NCBI GenBank assembly: GCA_964502145.1
Contig: CAZCVI010000032.1
Coordinates: 1 to 64,000, forward strand
Direction of reading: 5' to 3'
From: CAZCVI01 sp964502145
Lineage (GTDB): Bacteria > Acidobacteriota > Aminicenantia > UBA2199
Length of the DNA stretch: 64,000 nt
This document shows, piece after piece, positions 1 to 9,122 of the stretch (its first letter is position 1; each line of letters begins with the position of its first letter). The notes below the pieces were generated by a model, which did not search any database, had not been told where the DNA came from, and saw only the letters and a list, made by a program, of their open reading frames with translations. Position numbers and translations under genes: made by a program.

Positions 1-324
1 TTCTAGCTTATCCCCGCAATGCGGGCAACACTCCAAATGCACCCGCACCACTTCAGTCTCTTCCGATTTTTCCTCTTTCTTGCTCGCTTTAAATATCATA
101 CCGCGATACATATCACGTTGCCGCTTGAGTTCTTCGTTTTCCTTCTCTAACTCTTCTATCCGTTTGTGACTTTTTTCTTGTTCCCGCTCCAGTTCTTTTA
201 CCTTATCTTCGGCTTCTCTCCTTTTTTGACGCTGGGTTTCCAACGCTGGCTCCAATTTCGACACCTTTATCCTCAATAATCTTTTTTCTTCGTCGCCACT
301 TTGCCAGCCTCCTAATTGCATCAT
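1..324 (-). CDS. IS66-like transposase, N-terminal part (cut by window edge)
   Basis: An open frame of 108 codons runs from an ATG pair at 324/321 to the window edge without a stop, so the C-terminal part lies outside. Residues about 10-80 are a charged coiled coil rich in E, K and R. A basic patch and then a short zinc-finger-like motif, CPHCG, follow at about residue 98-103. A coiled coil followed by a CxxC finger is the N-terminal layout of IS66-family (TnpC) transposases, which recognise element ends. No DDE catalytic residue is visible because that domain is off the window. It could be another IS protein with the same kind of N-terminus. Confidence 0.55.
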   Translation of the reverse strand, partial: MMQLGGWQSGDEEKRLLRIKVSKLEPALETQRQKRREAEDKVKELEREQEKSHKRIEELEKENEELKRQRDMYRGMIFKASKKEEKSEETEVVRVHLECCPHCGDKLE

Positions 325-545
325 ACTACTCCGTTACAAGACAACTGGGAAAGAAAGAGTCGCTTCCCTTTTATTGCGATTTTCAGCAAATTGGCAAGGT
401 ATTCATGGTGTTCTTGGGATAATTTCTTATTATTCATAAAGAATAATATAACACATTTTAACCCAAAAAACTAGCCCCCCTTCGAAACGGGCAATAGCAA
501 AAGGTTTACAGCCATGCATTATTTTAACCTTAAAATTTGGCCTCC

Positions 546-1850
546 TCAAAAAAATATGTGGGTGAATTCTGGTTCAGGTAACTTCCCCAATGCATGATAA
601 CACTGTATTTCCGTAGCCATATAGGTTCTAAATCCATAAGCTTTTCTGAATGTCAATTTCAGCTTGTTATTTAACCCTTCAACAGCCCCCGACGACAACT
701 CTTTTTTTGCCTTAAACCAATTCAATATAAGCGGTTTATGCCTATGTATTTTTTTTGCATTATCTTAAATAGGTCCGATCTTTGAATACATGACTTTTTT
801 CATCCAGCGATTGATAAACCATTCCGCCCAATAAGGAGAGACGTAATCCCATAGACGTTGAAAGTCTTCTTTAAGAAGATAGCTCTTCACAGTTTTTAGG
901 TTCTGCTTAAGGAGTTCGGCTAATTTCTGTTCCTGTGATTCCGATAGATTTTCCGGGTTCTTTAAAAAAATCCACTTGCACTTCCTCAGAACTGGTTGTT
1001 TGCCATCTTTCTTCAATTTTGTAATTTCCTGGTTCCTGACTTTATTAATGGCTTTGCTAATCTGAGCCATGATATGGAAACGGTCCAGAACATGAAGTGC
1101 GTTTCCTGCATTTTTCGTGATGACATTAATATATGCCCTCCACATATCACTGCAAATAAACTTCAGCTTCTCAATCCTCTCCTCCTGGAACCACCCGAAG
1201 AATTTTTCCAAAGTCTCTATTTTGCGATCTTCTCCAATCCAAAGCAATCGTTTACAATGGAGGTCAATTTGGTAAACAACGGTCAAGTATTTATGTCCTC
1301 GATGCCACAACACTTCATCTACCCCGATGGCGGAAATATTAGATAAATCCACCCGTTGCCGCCCCCATTCCACAGCCATCTTTACAGAGTTAAAGACATG
1401 ATGCCAAGTGGTTCTGAAGCATTCGCTGACTTCTTGCCAACTCATACGTCTGGCCCAATTGGCCAAGAACCACGAGTAAGATTCTGTTAACTGATTCTTG
1501 CCTCTTACCCAGGGAACCACTTCCACTTTTACGCCGCACTCTGGACATTCAACCCGGCGAAGGGCGTAGACAAAAAACACAAGGAATCCCCAGATAGGAA
1601 TATGTTCAAAATGCCTTTGGGCAAGGGAATCATACCCAGGGCGGATTTGGTTGCACCCCGAGCAAATAGCCTTACTGCCTTTTCGTGGAACCACTTTAAT
1701 CTCAATGGTTGGATATTTACGCGTCGTTGAGCCGATGCTGCATTTAATAAATCCTTGATTCACCGCCAACTTAATGGGAAGAATGGGAATTATGGGATAA
1801 AAAAAAAATCCCATTCCTCCCATTCTTCCCATAATTCCCATTCCTCCCAC
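546..1850 (-). pseudogene. ISL3-family transposase broken by an in-frame stop
   Basis: The main frame encodes a DDE transposase of the ISL3 family: a zinc-ribbon-like N-terminus (CSGC, then CPECG), then the catalytic aspartates in GVDEVLW and CSDMW, and a helical spacer. It stops at a TAA (765-767) after MYSKIGPI. The same frame continues without a shift for about 72 codons to a stop at 546-548. That tail holds the missing ISL3 C-terminus, including SSGAVEGLNNK and GKLPEPEFTH. The stop sits where relatives usually have Lys (AAA to TAA would do it). The catalytic Glu in AVEG lies beyond the stop, so the truncated protein should be inactive. The first residues (Met-Gly-rich) come from a minisatellite, so the original start is uncertain, probably near the codon for Val-Asn-Gln-Gly. 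Confidence 0.85.
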
Positions 1851-1892
1851 TTGATTTTATGGTACTCTCAAAGAACTGGCGGTGAATCCAGG
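1753..1892. repeat. Inverted repeat enclosing a TGGGAA-type minisatellite
   Basis: Outer arms of 17 bases at 1753-1769 and 1876-1892 are inverted copies with 15 of 17 positions matching (TTGGCGGTGAATCAAGG against CTGGCGGTGAATCCAGG). Between them lie opposed arrays of TGGGAA/TTCCCA units (about 1773-1798 and 1809-1850) separated by an A-run, so the block can fold into a long hairpin. Read on the minus strand, the array gives the odd Met-Gly repeats at the apparent N-terminus of the ISL3 transposase. The array therefore inserted into, or expanded at, the 5' end of that gene. Confidence 0.75.
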
Positions 1893-2394
1893 AAATACAA
1901 AGGACTTGTATTTTACTGTTTTATTTAGTATAGTTTTTAAGAGCATGCTTTCTTCTTTATTTTATCCTTATCTTAAAGTGGTGAGCTTTAGAGGAGCATA
2001 TTATAACGGAGAAAGCATGTCTTGTAAATATTTTGTTTGGAATCGACAAATGTTTTCACCTTATTTGGGCATGACTGACAGCCATTTCGACTCACACGAT
2101 CTGTCAACAGCGGGCAGCCGTTTTTACTGCCCGGAAAAATAATTTTTTGTGCGCTTTTTACAAAAAATTATTTTTTGCACTGTTTACAGATTGAGGGAGA
2201 CGAAATATAATATCATATGCCCACATGAGGTGGATGAAAATATTTTATATACCCACAAATTTTCTTTAAGAACCAAAATTTGAATGAATAAATGGGAGTG
2301 GACACAAAGTGGTTATGGTTTTGAGGAGAGATATTTTTTTAATGCGGTAATGGAAGGTGCCGTCCAAAAAACTGAATAGATACTTAAATTTTTC
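1893..2394. other. Gene-poor stretch with possible IS21-type end and two hairpins
   Basis: No convincing gene is present. Around 2068-2133 is a motif series (TGACAGCCATTTCGACTCAC, then CTGTCA, then a GGGCAGCC unit) that resembles the internal repeats at IS21-family ends; this is from memory and weakly supported. A GC-rich hairpin has arms CGGGCAG (2111-2117) and CTGCCCG (2127-2133). It is followed by an AT-rich perfect 13-base stem (2138-2150 with 2160-2172) ending in a T-run, together terminator-like. A further 8-base inverted pair, CAAATTTT/AAAATTTG, lies near 2255-2282. Confidence 0.4.
2138..2176 (+). terminator. Terminator-like AT-rich hairpin
   Basis: AATAATTTTTTGT at 2138-2150 pairs perfectly with ACAAAAAATTATT at 2160-2172 across a 9-base loop, and a run of T follows to 2176. 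A shorter GC-rich hairpin sits just upstream (2111-2133). The pair could end transcription entering from the IS debris. The low GC content of the main stem makes real termination uncertain. Confidence 0.35.
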
Positions 2395-2422
2395 TTGATT
2401 TTTTTTCCAATTGATATATAAT
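2395..2422 (+). promoter_or_regulatory. Sigma70-type promoter for the MazF-type toxin-antitoxin pair
   Basis: TTGATT (2395-2400) and a perfect TATAAT (2417-2422) are separated by 16 bases. The expected start point is about 2429, directly before the AGGAGG ribosome site (2431-2436). The leader would therefore be very short. Toxin-antitoxin operons usually repress this kind of promoter themselves, but no clear operator was found. Confidence 0.55.
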
Positions 2423-2444
2423 CATTTTGTAGGAGGAATTGCCG

Positions 2445-2687
2445 ATGACAATGATTGCTTTACCCGCACATTATGATGGGACACGAATTTGTTTGGATGA
2501 GGAATACCCCTTGGAACTCAATACGAAACTGATCGTGACCATACTTCCTCAAAAGGAATCCGATCACGAGCGCAAGTCCTGGCTGCAGGCTTCCGCGCAT
2601 TCTTTAGAAAGAGCTTATGGTGAAGCTGAGCCGGACTATTCAGTCCGTTTAATTAAAGAGGTAAATCCTTCCTATGAAGCATGGTGA
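2445..2687 (+). CDS. Small antitoxin-like protein
   Basis: This 80-residue protein begins at an ATG eight bases after a strong AGGAGG; the in-frame TTG six bases upstream is too close to that site. It begins with a short beta-hairpin-like segment (PAHYDGTRICLDEEYPL) typical of small AbrB-like or DUF2281-like antitoxins, and ends in an acidic, helical tail that would wrap a toxin. It overlaps the downstream MazF/PemK-like gene by 14 bases, the usual antitoxin-toxin layout. Its function is inferred mostly from that partner. The DNA-binding fold is not certain. Confidence 0.65.
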   Translation: MTMIALPAHYDGTRICLDEEYPLELNTKLIVTILPQKESDHERKSWLQASAHSLERAYGEAEPDYSVRLIKEVNPSYEAW

Positions 2688-3012
2688 TGTGATTCTCTAT
2701 CCGATTCCCCAAGCGGATGGCAGACTGAAGAATAGACCCGCTATCATCTTAAGGGAGATGCCTTTTTTTGGTGATTTTCTTGTTTGCGGTGTAAGCACGC
2801 AGTTACACCAGTTTGTCTCCGATTTTGATCAGTTCATTTCTCCTGGTGATGGTGATTTTAAGGCCAGTGGTTTAGTGGCAAGATCATTAATCAGACTGGG
2901 ATTTTTGGCCGTATTACCACGATCTAAAATTATGGGGGCAATTGGTACGATTTCGTCGGAACGGCATAAACATCTTTTAAAAACCTTAAGTGACTATCTT
3001 ATCGCCCGATAA
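2674..3012 (+). CDS. MazF/PemK-like toxin
   Basis: This 112-residue protein opens with KHGDVILYPIPQ and then NRPAIIL, the signature beta-strands of the PemK/MazF/CcdB-like barrel (GDV...RPA). Members of the family are ribosome-independent mRNA interferases kept in check by the upstream antitoxin. The central region (VCGVSTQLHQF, then DF, then GLVARSLIRLGFLAVL) keeps the Ser/Thr-containing strand and the hydrophobic core. Length matches the family, and it appears intact. It overlaps the antitoxin gene by 14 bases and should be translationally coupled to it. Confidence 0.8.
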   Translation: MKHGDVILYPIPQADGRLKNRPAIILREMPFFGDFLVCGVSTQLHQFVSDFDQFISPGDGDFKASGLVARSLIRLGFLAVLPRSKIMGAIGTISSERHKHLLKTLSDYLIAR

Positions 3013-3366
3013 ATAGCCCGTGATTCGTTTTTGCTCCATCTTTACCCCCGGAACATATTGATGAAGATATGAACACCCACTCGCCCCACTCACCTATTTT
3101 CGTAAAAAAAACATGGATAGCCTTCATGCCTTTATCCTATAATAGGAAGGGTGAAAAATGGGTAAGCAAAAAAAGTCATTCAGTATCTCGAAGCTTTGCA
3201 CAGAAAGTCCAACAGGACATCTCCTGTATAGGGGGCGAAAAAAAGGAAATTAGGAAAAAGACCGAAATTAGTAAGCGACCCCACCAACGTCGCTACGCTA
3301 CGTGGGATTATAACCTGAAAGAAACTCTTGCAATTCGGAGTTCCTGGAAACTGTTGAATACAATAA

Positions 3367-3416
3367 TGCGACAAGGATGTCGCGTCTACGTAGACGCGAC
3401 ATCCTGGCGCATTAAT
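3367..3416. repeat. Structured palindromic repeat, copy 1
   Basis: A perfect 30-base palindrome (GGATGTCGCGTCTAC at 3375-3389 directly abutting its complement at 3390-3404) lies in a longer imperfect one. The right half (3390-3415) matches 63458-63483 at 25 of 26 positions. Each half can fold alone: GCGACA-AGGA-TGTCGC on the left. It is a dispersed repeat of REP or mobile-hairpin type; its mobiliser, if any, is not in the window. Confidence 0.75.
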
Positions 3417-3560
3417 TTATCCCTTTACTTATTAATGATAATACATAAATCACTCAATGGCCGGGTTGAAGGATGACCTAACCCCAAAAAAAAATCAACC
3501 GCCAGGTTTATTGCTCTGGGAAAGGTTGTATTTGGGGGTGTGGGATAAAGGGGGGGAACT

Positions 3561-3593
3561 TTGCCTCCGGCGGTGTTGAACCACCGGAGGCAA
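3561..3593 (-). terminator. Hairpin after the antiporter operon
   Basis: TTGCCTCCGGCGGT at 3561-3574 pairs with 3580-3593 with one mismatch. It lies 20 bases beyond the stop of the last antiporter gene on the minus strand. No T-run follows on that strand, so termination would be Rho-dependent or weak. The GCCGGAGGCA-type tail resembles hairpins at 31600 and 58745, so it may be a dispersed repeat rather than a dedicated terminator. Confidence 0.4.
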
Positions 3594-3612
3594 TGAACCA
3601 AAATATTAAAAA

Positions 3613-5352
3613 CTATATTAAATAAGCATAACTCACTAACACAATCACCAGAATAATCGCGAAGACCGCGAACATGATCTGGCCCACCGGCTCACGAAAT
3701 GCATCCGGTGTATATTTTATTGATTTATCTTTCGAGAATAACAGGTAGGGATTCTTCCCAAATTCCACCAGTTTCCGCACAAACACCATCATCTTTTTCT
3801 CGATCCAGTCGAAGAATTTTGTCCAGGGGTCCACGATCATTTCACGGATCGCACGCGCTGGCTTCCGATAGAACCAATCCAGGTCCAACGCGATTTTTGC
3901 TTTCGGAATAAGGATCGGTCGTAGCAACCAGAACACCACGAAAGTGAACACCAGGATTTGAATCGTTTCCGCCAGATGATGCGCAGTAAATGGTTCCCAA
4001 TCCACAGGGTTCGGCAGATATTGAAACAGGTGCTTGTAGAAAATACCGTGGAAGACACACATAAACGCCACCACAGCCATGCCGATTTGCATGTTAAGCG
4101 GAGTTTTTCTGATTTCCAGGTCTTGCGGTGGATTCGCTTTTGACAACCATGTGTAGTAAGGCAATTTCAAACCCACGCTCAGGAATGTTCCCACAGCCGC
4201 CAGCGTCATTAGCAACAATGCCCAATCATATCCCGCTGCACCGGCAGCCGCCACAGTCATTGATTTACTAATGAAACCATTAAACAACGGAAATCCCGAG
4301 ATTGAGAAAGCCGCTATCATGTAGAAAGCGAATACCCATTTTTGTTTTTTCGCCAAGCCACCCAGTTCCGTGAGTTTACTTGTGCCCGTTGTATGCAGCA
4401 CCACACCCGCGCCCATAAAGAGCAACGCCTTGTATAAAATATGACTGAACGCATGCGCCACCGTACCATTAATCGCCATGGCCGTACCAATACCCACACC
4501 CGCTACCATGTAACCCACCTGACTGATAATATGATAAGCCAAGATGCCGCGGATATCATTCGCCAACACCGCGAAAACAACGCCATAAACCGTCATGATG
4601 GCACCCAGTATCAATAAGATTTCCCAACCCGGGAAAACTCGTGCCAGCACATAAACCGCTGTTTTCGTTGTAAAGGCACTCAAGAACACCGCGCCAGTCA
4701 CCGTTGCTTTCGGATACGCATCCGACAGCCAGGTGTGCAAAGGCGGCACAGCCGCGTTAATGATCACTCCCAACAGGATCAACCATGAAGAGAGAGTCCC
4801 ATCGTTTACCAATGTAGTCAGCGTGATATTGCCTACTTCCGCGATGTGCATCAGCACTCCCGCGAAAAGAATACCCCCGCCCAGCACGTGGTAAATGATA
4901 TAGCGGAAGCCCGCAGTTTGTGCTTCTTTTGTGCGTCGCGCCCAGATCAAGTAGGTTGAGGCCCAGGCCATCATTTCCCAGTAGATGAAGAGCGTAAAAA
5001 AATCGCCTGCAAAAACCACACCCAGTGCGCCGCCTGCATAGAGCAATGCCGCGCATTGTTGCCCCGTATCTTTCATGTGAAAAGCGTAAATACCACCAGC
5101 CGCTGCAATAAAGGCAAAAATAATACCGAAAATACGGCTCAATGAATCCACTTTTAACAGTGTTAATTCATAGCTCATCACCTTGGCCGTGGCCGTTGCA
5201 CCATCCGGGTAAGAAAGGATCAGGAACAATGCTGCCAAAGGGAACAGGATAAACGCTGCCGACCGTATTTTCTTAGCCACGAAAGGCAGCAGTATAGCGC
5301 CTAAAATCATAATAAACGCTGGCGGAATTGTCATCAAATTACTCATTGTCAT
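3613..5352 (-). CDS. NuoL/MrpA-type proton-conducting antiporter subunit
   Basis: This 579-residue, many-helix membrane protein belongs to the complex I/Mrp antiporter-like family. The family's conserved glutamate is in FIYWEMMAWASTYL, and GVIINAAVPPLHTWLSDAYPKA carries the loop after helix 7. Further conserved features are HAFSHILYKALLFMGAG and SGFPLFNGFISKS. It would move protons or Na+ as one of the large channel subunits of the Mrp complex. The start at 5352 is preferred over an upstream frame opening at 5403: an AGAGGA site precedes it, and it overlaps the 85-residue gene by only 14 bases. A long C-terminal amphipathic stretch (about 445-540) and a final helix resemble the NuoL lateral arm. 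It ends the operon. Confidence 0.85.
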   Translation of the reverse strand: MTMSNLMTIPPAFIMILGAILLPFVAKKIRSAAFILFPLAALFLILSYPDGATATAKVMSYELTLLKVDSLSRIFGIIFAFIAAAGGIYAFHMKDTGQQCAALLYAGGALGVVFAGDFFTLFIYWEMMAWASTYLIWARRTKEAQTAGFRYIIYHVLGGGILFAGVLMHIAEVGNITLTTLVNDGTLSSWLILLGVIINAAVPPLHTWLSDAYPKATVTGAVFLSAFTTKTAVYVLARVFPGWEILLILGAIMTVYGVVFAVLANDIRGILAYHIISQVGYMVAGVGIGTAMAINGTVAHAFSHILYKALLFMGAGVVLHTTGTSKLTELGGLAKKQKWVFAFYMIAAFSISGFPLFNGFISKSMTVAAAGAAGYDWALLLMTLAAVGTFLSVGLKLPYYTWLSKANPPQDLEIRKTPLNMQIGMAVVAFMCVFHGIFYKHLFQYLPNPVDWEPFTAHHLAETIQILVFTFVVFWLLRPILIPKAKIALDLDWFYRKPARAIREMIVDPWTKFFDWIEKKMMVFVRKLVEFGKNPYLLFSKDKSIKYTPDAFREPVGQIMFAVFAIILVIVLVSYAYLI

Positions 5353-5596
5353 GGTAGTAATCCTCTTTTTTGAATATAACCGGTCCCAAAATTTTCTTGG
5401 CAAAGATCGTGATTGCTGCGCAACCCAGACCTCCGAACAGAATCCAAAACAACGGGATCCCGCTCCACCAGTGGTGAACCGCCTCTGCTTCGTGGGGGCC
5501 CATAAATTCGAGAATAATCGAAACGATAGTCGCTAGTGCCAAGAACCCAACAAAGGCCCATTGCCATATTTTCATCTGCTTGATATTCTGTTTCAT
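5339..5596 (-). CDS. Two-helix membrane protein of the antiporter operon
   Basis: This 85-residue protein has two predicted membrane helices (about 11-31 and 46-67) separated by a short His/Glu-rich loop (GPHEAEAVHHWW), and a charged tail. I do not recognise a family. It lies between the two large channel genes with a 3-base gap upstream and a 14-base overlap downstream, so it is almost surely co-translated. It may be a small accessory subunit of the antiporter complex. A GGGAG site overlapping the previous gene's end supports the ATG at 5596. Confidence 0.6.
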   Translation of the reverse strand: MKQNIKQMKIWQWAFVGFLALATIVSIILEFMGPHEAEAVHHWWSGIPLFWILFGGLGCAAITIFAKKILGPVIFKKEDYYHDNE

Positions 5597-5599
5597 TTC

Positions 5600-7093
5600 C
5601 TATACTCCCACAATACTCGCCGCAATACCGCTGGCCAGTTCAAAGAATTTAAAAAACAAGTCCGGGTAAATCCCGAAAAGGACCGATAAGATCGCCGTGA
5701 TCACCAGTGGCACCACCATAAACAATGATGCCTCACCCTTTCCTTCCAGACCCGCGTCACCTTTCTTAAAAAAAGCAATATGGACAATCGGAAAGAAGTA
5801 AGCCGCATTCAACAGACCACTCACCACCAATAAGATCAATGGAATCGTGTTACCCGCTTGAATTGCGCCCATACCCAGGTACCATTTACTGACAAACCCG
5901 TTAATCGGTGGTATACCAGCCAGTCCAATCGCTGCCACGGTAAACGCTCCCATCGTCCAGGGCATTACCCTGCCGATCCCGTTTAATTCGCTGATATTTT
6001 TCCGATGTAGATTCACCGCGATAGCGCCCGCAGCAAAGAACAGCGTGATCTTCATTGTCGCGTGAAAGGCGATATGCATTATAGAACCTGTAAATCCCGC
6101 CGGAGACAGCAACGCCGCTCCCATCACAATGTATGACAGATGAGCCACCGTCGAATACGCCAACCGTTGTTTTAAATTATCCTGGCGCATCGCGATAAAT
6201 GAAGCCACCAGGATCGTGATACCTGCCAATGTGAGCAAGATGTTGTCCAAACCAAACTGTTGCATGATCACCGGGCCAAACACGAAACCCACTACCCGGA
6301 TCACACCAAAAACACCCGACTTCACCACCGCCACCGCGTGCAGCAGTGCGCTAACCGGTGTTGGCGCAGCCATTGCCGTTGGTAACCAACTGTGCAACGG
6401 CATAATACCCGCTTTCACACCCACACCACCCACGAATAACAAGAACAGGACTACAGCCGTTGCCGGATTCAGCAACCCACTGCTGAACAATCCGCCCGCC
6501 TTAAAATCCAACGTGCCTGTCAGTTGATACGTCCACGCCGAAGCTGCAATCAGGAACAAGCCCGCAGTCAACGTGTAGATCAAATACTTACGGCCCGCAC
6601 GGATTGCTTCCCGCGTTTCCTCGTGGATCACCAGCGGGTACGTCGCGATAGTCAGTATCTCGTAAAATACAATAAAAGTCAGCAGGTTCGCAGCAAACGC
6701 GATACCCATCGTCGCCGATAGACATACCGCGAAACTCGCATAATAGCGCGTCTGTTTATGGGATTTTTCACCCCTCATATACCCGATCGAGTAAAAAGAG
6801 GTAAACATCCACAGACCCGAAGCCACCAGGGCAAAAAAGACGCCGAATTGATCCGCCCGTAATGCCAGTGATACCCCCGGGAAAATTTCCAAGATACTGA
6901 TCTCTGCCGTTTTCTTCAACAGAGCCATTGGAAGCAATGACAGTACCAGCAGGAACTTTATAACTGACGCCGCAATCGTCCATCCTTCCCGTAAATTCCG
7001 GTATTTGGAACTTAACAAGATCAGCGGTACCGCCACTAGCGACACCAACACTGCAAACAAAGGAACATATGATGTATACGTTTCAGGAGTCAT
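5600..7093 (-). CDS. MrpD/MrpA-like proton-conducting subunit (second copy type)
   Basis: This 497-residue protein of the antiporter-like family has about 14 helices. Diagnostic stretches are FIVFYEILTIATYPLV (key Glu), GVGVKAGIMPLHSWLPTAM (key Lys), SALLHAVAVVKSGVFGV and AGIPPINGFVSKW. The ATG at 7093 follows AAAGGA at good spacing; an upstream TTG at 7114 lacks a site. Mrp complexes need two large channel subunits (MrpA and MrpD). This gene plus the one at 7160 and the one at 3613 give three, which is unusual. It may stand in for the N-terminal channel half of MrpA. Confidence 0.85.
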   Translation of the reverse strand: MTPETYTSYVPLFAVLVSLVAVPLILLSSKYRNLREGWTIAASVIKFLLVLSLLPMALLKKTAEISILEIFPGVSLALRADQFGVFFALVASGLWMFTSFYSIGYMRGEKSHKQTRYYASFAVCLSATMGIAFAANLLTFIVFYEILTIATYPLVIHEETREAIRAGRKYLIYTLTAGLFLIAASAWTYQLTGTLDFKAGGLFSSGLLNPATAVVLFLLFVGGVGVKAGIMPLHSWLPTAMAAPTPVSALLHAVAVVKSGVFGVIRVVGFVFGPVIMQQFGLDNILLTLAGITILVASFIAMRQDNLKQRLAYSTVAHLSYIVMGAALLSPAGFTGSIMHIAFHATMKITLFFAAGAIAVNLHRKNISELNGIGRVMPWTMGAFTVAAIGLAGIPPINGFVSKWYLGMGAIQAGNTIPLILLVVSGLLNAAYFFPIVHIAFFKKGDAGLEGKGEASLFMVVPLVITAILSVLFGIYPDLFFKFFELASGIAASIVGV

Positions 7094-7159
7094 TTTTATC
7101 CTTTTATATCCCAAATCTTCAAGATATTCATAATATTCATGATATCAACCATTTTACCA

Positions 7160-8743
7160 TCACATTCCAGCCGGCATTACACTGAGGATAATACCTTTCA
7201 CGATAAACGCGTTCAGTAAGCCCAGAATAATGATTCCCAAGCCCATTATCAATGTTGGGATCAACATTGATGCCCCTACTTCGTCTCGTTTCGTATCATC
7301 CGTTGATTCTGTTTCTACGCCGTGAGCATGGTCGGTCTGATGGTCCAGATGATCCGAACGATCCGCATGCGCCGGGTTATGAGAAGGCGATTTCATATAT
7401 ATTTTTTCCAGCACACGGAAGAAATAAACCGCGTTTAACAAACTACTGGCCAAGATAACCGCCAAGAAGACCCAGTTCGAATTCCGAATCGTGCCCAATA
7501 CCAGATACCATTTACTAAAGAACCCGGCCATCGGTGGTAAACCCACCATTGACAGAGCCGCCACTGTAAACGCGGCCATCGTCCAGGGCATTTTTTTACG
7601 AATCGATTGATCCATTCGCGAAATATCCGAGTGTCCCAGCTTGTATCTCATGTTCGCCGACACCAAGAACAGACAGCCCTTCATAAAAGCATGGTTCAGG
7701 ATATGCAATACCGCGCCAATGAAACCCAGCGGATTGGCCAAACCCAAACCCAGACCAATATAACCGACCTGGGCCACACTACTGTAAGCCAACATCCGTT
7801 TTAATTCTTTCTGCGCAATCGCCATGATCGAGCCATATATAATACCAATCGCTGCTAGCCAGCCAATGATCTGTGCTATCGGAAATATTTTCGTGACCAT
7901 GTTCACACCGAAAACAAAGAACATGATCCGCAACAGCACATAGGCCCCCACTTTCGTGCCCGTCGGCGCAATCAGTGCCGATGATGTCGATGGCGCATAC
8001 GTATATGCATCCGGCAACCAGCCGTGAAAGGGGAACAATGCCATTTTAATCGCCATGCCAATGATCATCAGTGTAATCGCTACCACTACTGTTGGTGCCG
8101 CTGGAGTGCCTAACAAATGCGGTAAAATCGCTTTCACGTCCGCCATGTTCAGTGAGCCACCCACAATATATAAATAGCCCACCCCCAACAAGTAGAATGT
8201 CGCCGCCAATGTGCCGATGATCAAATAGCGAAACGCCGCTACCGGGGACTTTTTACCCCCTGCCGCGATCAGACCATATAACGCCAACGAGCAAATTTCC
8301 AAGAACACGTAGAGGTTAAACAGGTCACCCGTCACCACGATACCGTTAAAACCCGCTAACATCATGATCATCGCCCCGTAATAAGGCGTTGCACGACCCG
8401 GTAGATCGTGTTTGATCAATTTGTACGAGTGAATCAGTACCAGTAACGCGATACCATCGATGATCAGCATCACCAAAGCCGACAGATGGTCCAGCACGTA
8501 TTCAATACCGATTGGCGGAGCCCAATTGCCCAGGCGATAGTGGACAGGACCGCTGTTTATTACCCGATACAAGTTAAACGTGGCAATAGACACCGCTATA
8601 CTTAACACCAGCATCGCGAACGGCCAGGCGTATTTGTCCTTTTTCCAAGCTACCAATGGCAGCAACATGCCCGAAGCCAAAAACATGATCGGTAGTAAAA
8701 CCGGGGAGTTTTTATATAAAAAATCAATTATCGGAGTCATCAT
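7160..8743 (-). CDS. mnhD: Mrp antiporter subunit D
   Basis: This 527-residue channel subunit is the best match for MrpD/MnhD because it follows the MrpC-like gene directly, as in Mrp and Mbh operons. Conserved features are NLYVFLEICSLALYGLIA (key Glu), GMAIKMALFPFHGWLPDAY (key Lys), SALIAPTGTKVGAYVLLR and GLPPMAGFFSKWYL. An Asp/His-rich loop near the C-terminus (about 445-475, with HADRSDHLDHQTDHAHG) is atypical for the family and could bind a divalent metal. It overlaps the MrpC-like gene by 20 bases. The large membrane region sits in the inner membrane and drives cation/proton exchange. Confidence 0.88.
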   Translation of the reverse strand: MMTPIIDFLYKNSPVLLPIMFLASGMLLPLVAWKKDKYAWPFAMLVLSIAVSIATFNLYRVINSGPVHYRLGNWAPPIGIEYVLDHLSALVMLIIDGIALLVLIHSYKLIKHDLPGRATPYYGAMIMMLAGFNGIVVTGDLFNLYVFLEICSLALYGLIAAGGKKSPVAAFRYLIIGTLAATFYLLGVGYLYIVGGSLNMADVKAILPHLLGTPAAPTVVVAITLMIIGMAIKMALFPFHGWLPDAYTYAPSTSSALIAPTGTKVGAYVLLRIMFFVFGVNMVTKIFPIAQIIGWLAAIGIIYGSIMAIAQKELKRMLAYSSVAQVGYIGLGLGLANPLGFIGAVLHILNHAFMKGCLFLVSANMRYKLGHSDISRMDQSIRKKMPWTMAAFTVAALSMVGLPPMAGFFSKWYLVLGTIRNSNWVFLAVILASSLLNAVYFFRVLEKIYMKSPSHNPAHADRSDHLDHQTDHAHGVETESTDDTKRDEVGASMLIPTLIMGLGIIILGLLNAFIVKGIILSVMPAGM

Positions 8744-9122
8744 CTTTTTTCAACCTTTCAAGCAGAACCGTTTCGTCCAGTGTATGATAGTGTTTATAAA
8801 TATTTAGCACCAATGCAAAAGCCACACCTGTTGTTGCCACGCCGACCACGATTGCCGTTAGCATCAGGCAGTGGGGCAGGGGGTTGATATAGTTCGCTGC
8901 TTTTTCCGCAGTAAACCGCGGGTCCAGCACCGGCACTGTAGCGCCCCATTTCATAGCACTATTCAGATAGAAGATGATAATCGACACCTGGAAGATCGTC
9001 ATACCGATCAGTTTTTTTACCAGGTTTCGTTTCATCATCATCCCATATAAACCAATCATCAACAGGATCACCGTGAACCAATAGGCGTAATGCCCAACGA
9101 TATAATCAAGCATGCATATCAC
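8724..9122 (-). CDS. mnhC: Mrp antiporter subunit C (NuoK-like)
   Basis: This 132-residue protein has three membrane helices in the NuoK/MrpC arrangement. It carries GLYGMMMKRNLVKKLIGMTIFQVSIIIFY early and PLPHCLMLTAIVVGVATTGVAFALV later, the conserved helix that ends in the family's TAIVIG-type motif. It has a longer charged C-terminus than usual. It overlaps neighbours on both sides (17 bases upstream, 20 bases downstream). In the complex it links the large channel subunits with the small ones. Confidence 0.88.
   Translation of the reverse strand: MICMLDYIVGHYAYWFTVILLMIGLYGMMMKRNLVKKLIGMTIFQVSIIIFYLNSAMKWGATVPVLDPRFTAEKAANYINPLPHCLMLTAIVVGVATTGVAFALVLNIYKHYHTLDETVLLERLKKDDDSDN

Larger units (their letters stand above)
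3013..3612. other. 600-base intergenic stretch between convergent units
   Basis: No convincing gene. A 135-codon plus-strand frame (3069-3476) runs through it. It has no family resemblance, no convincing ribosome site, and ends inside a palindromic repeat, so I do not call it. The stretch holds a structured palindrome (3367-3416) and a terminator-like hairpin (3561-3593), listed separately. Toxin-antitoxin transcription from the left and antiporter transcription from the right converge here. Confidence 0.6.

Noticed and set aside
1882..2142. 86-codon plus-strand frame
   Set aside because: The second half is the possible IS21-type end repeats in translation and the first half shows no family features.
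3069..3476. 135-codon plus-strand frame
   Set aside because: No ribosome site, no family pattern, basic and repetitive composition, and its end lies in a palindromic repeat.
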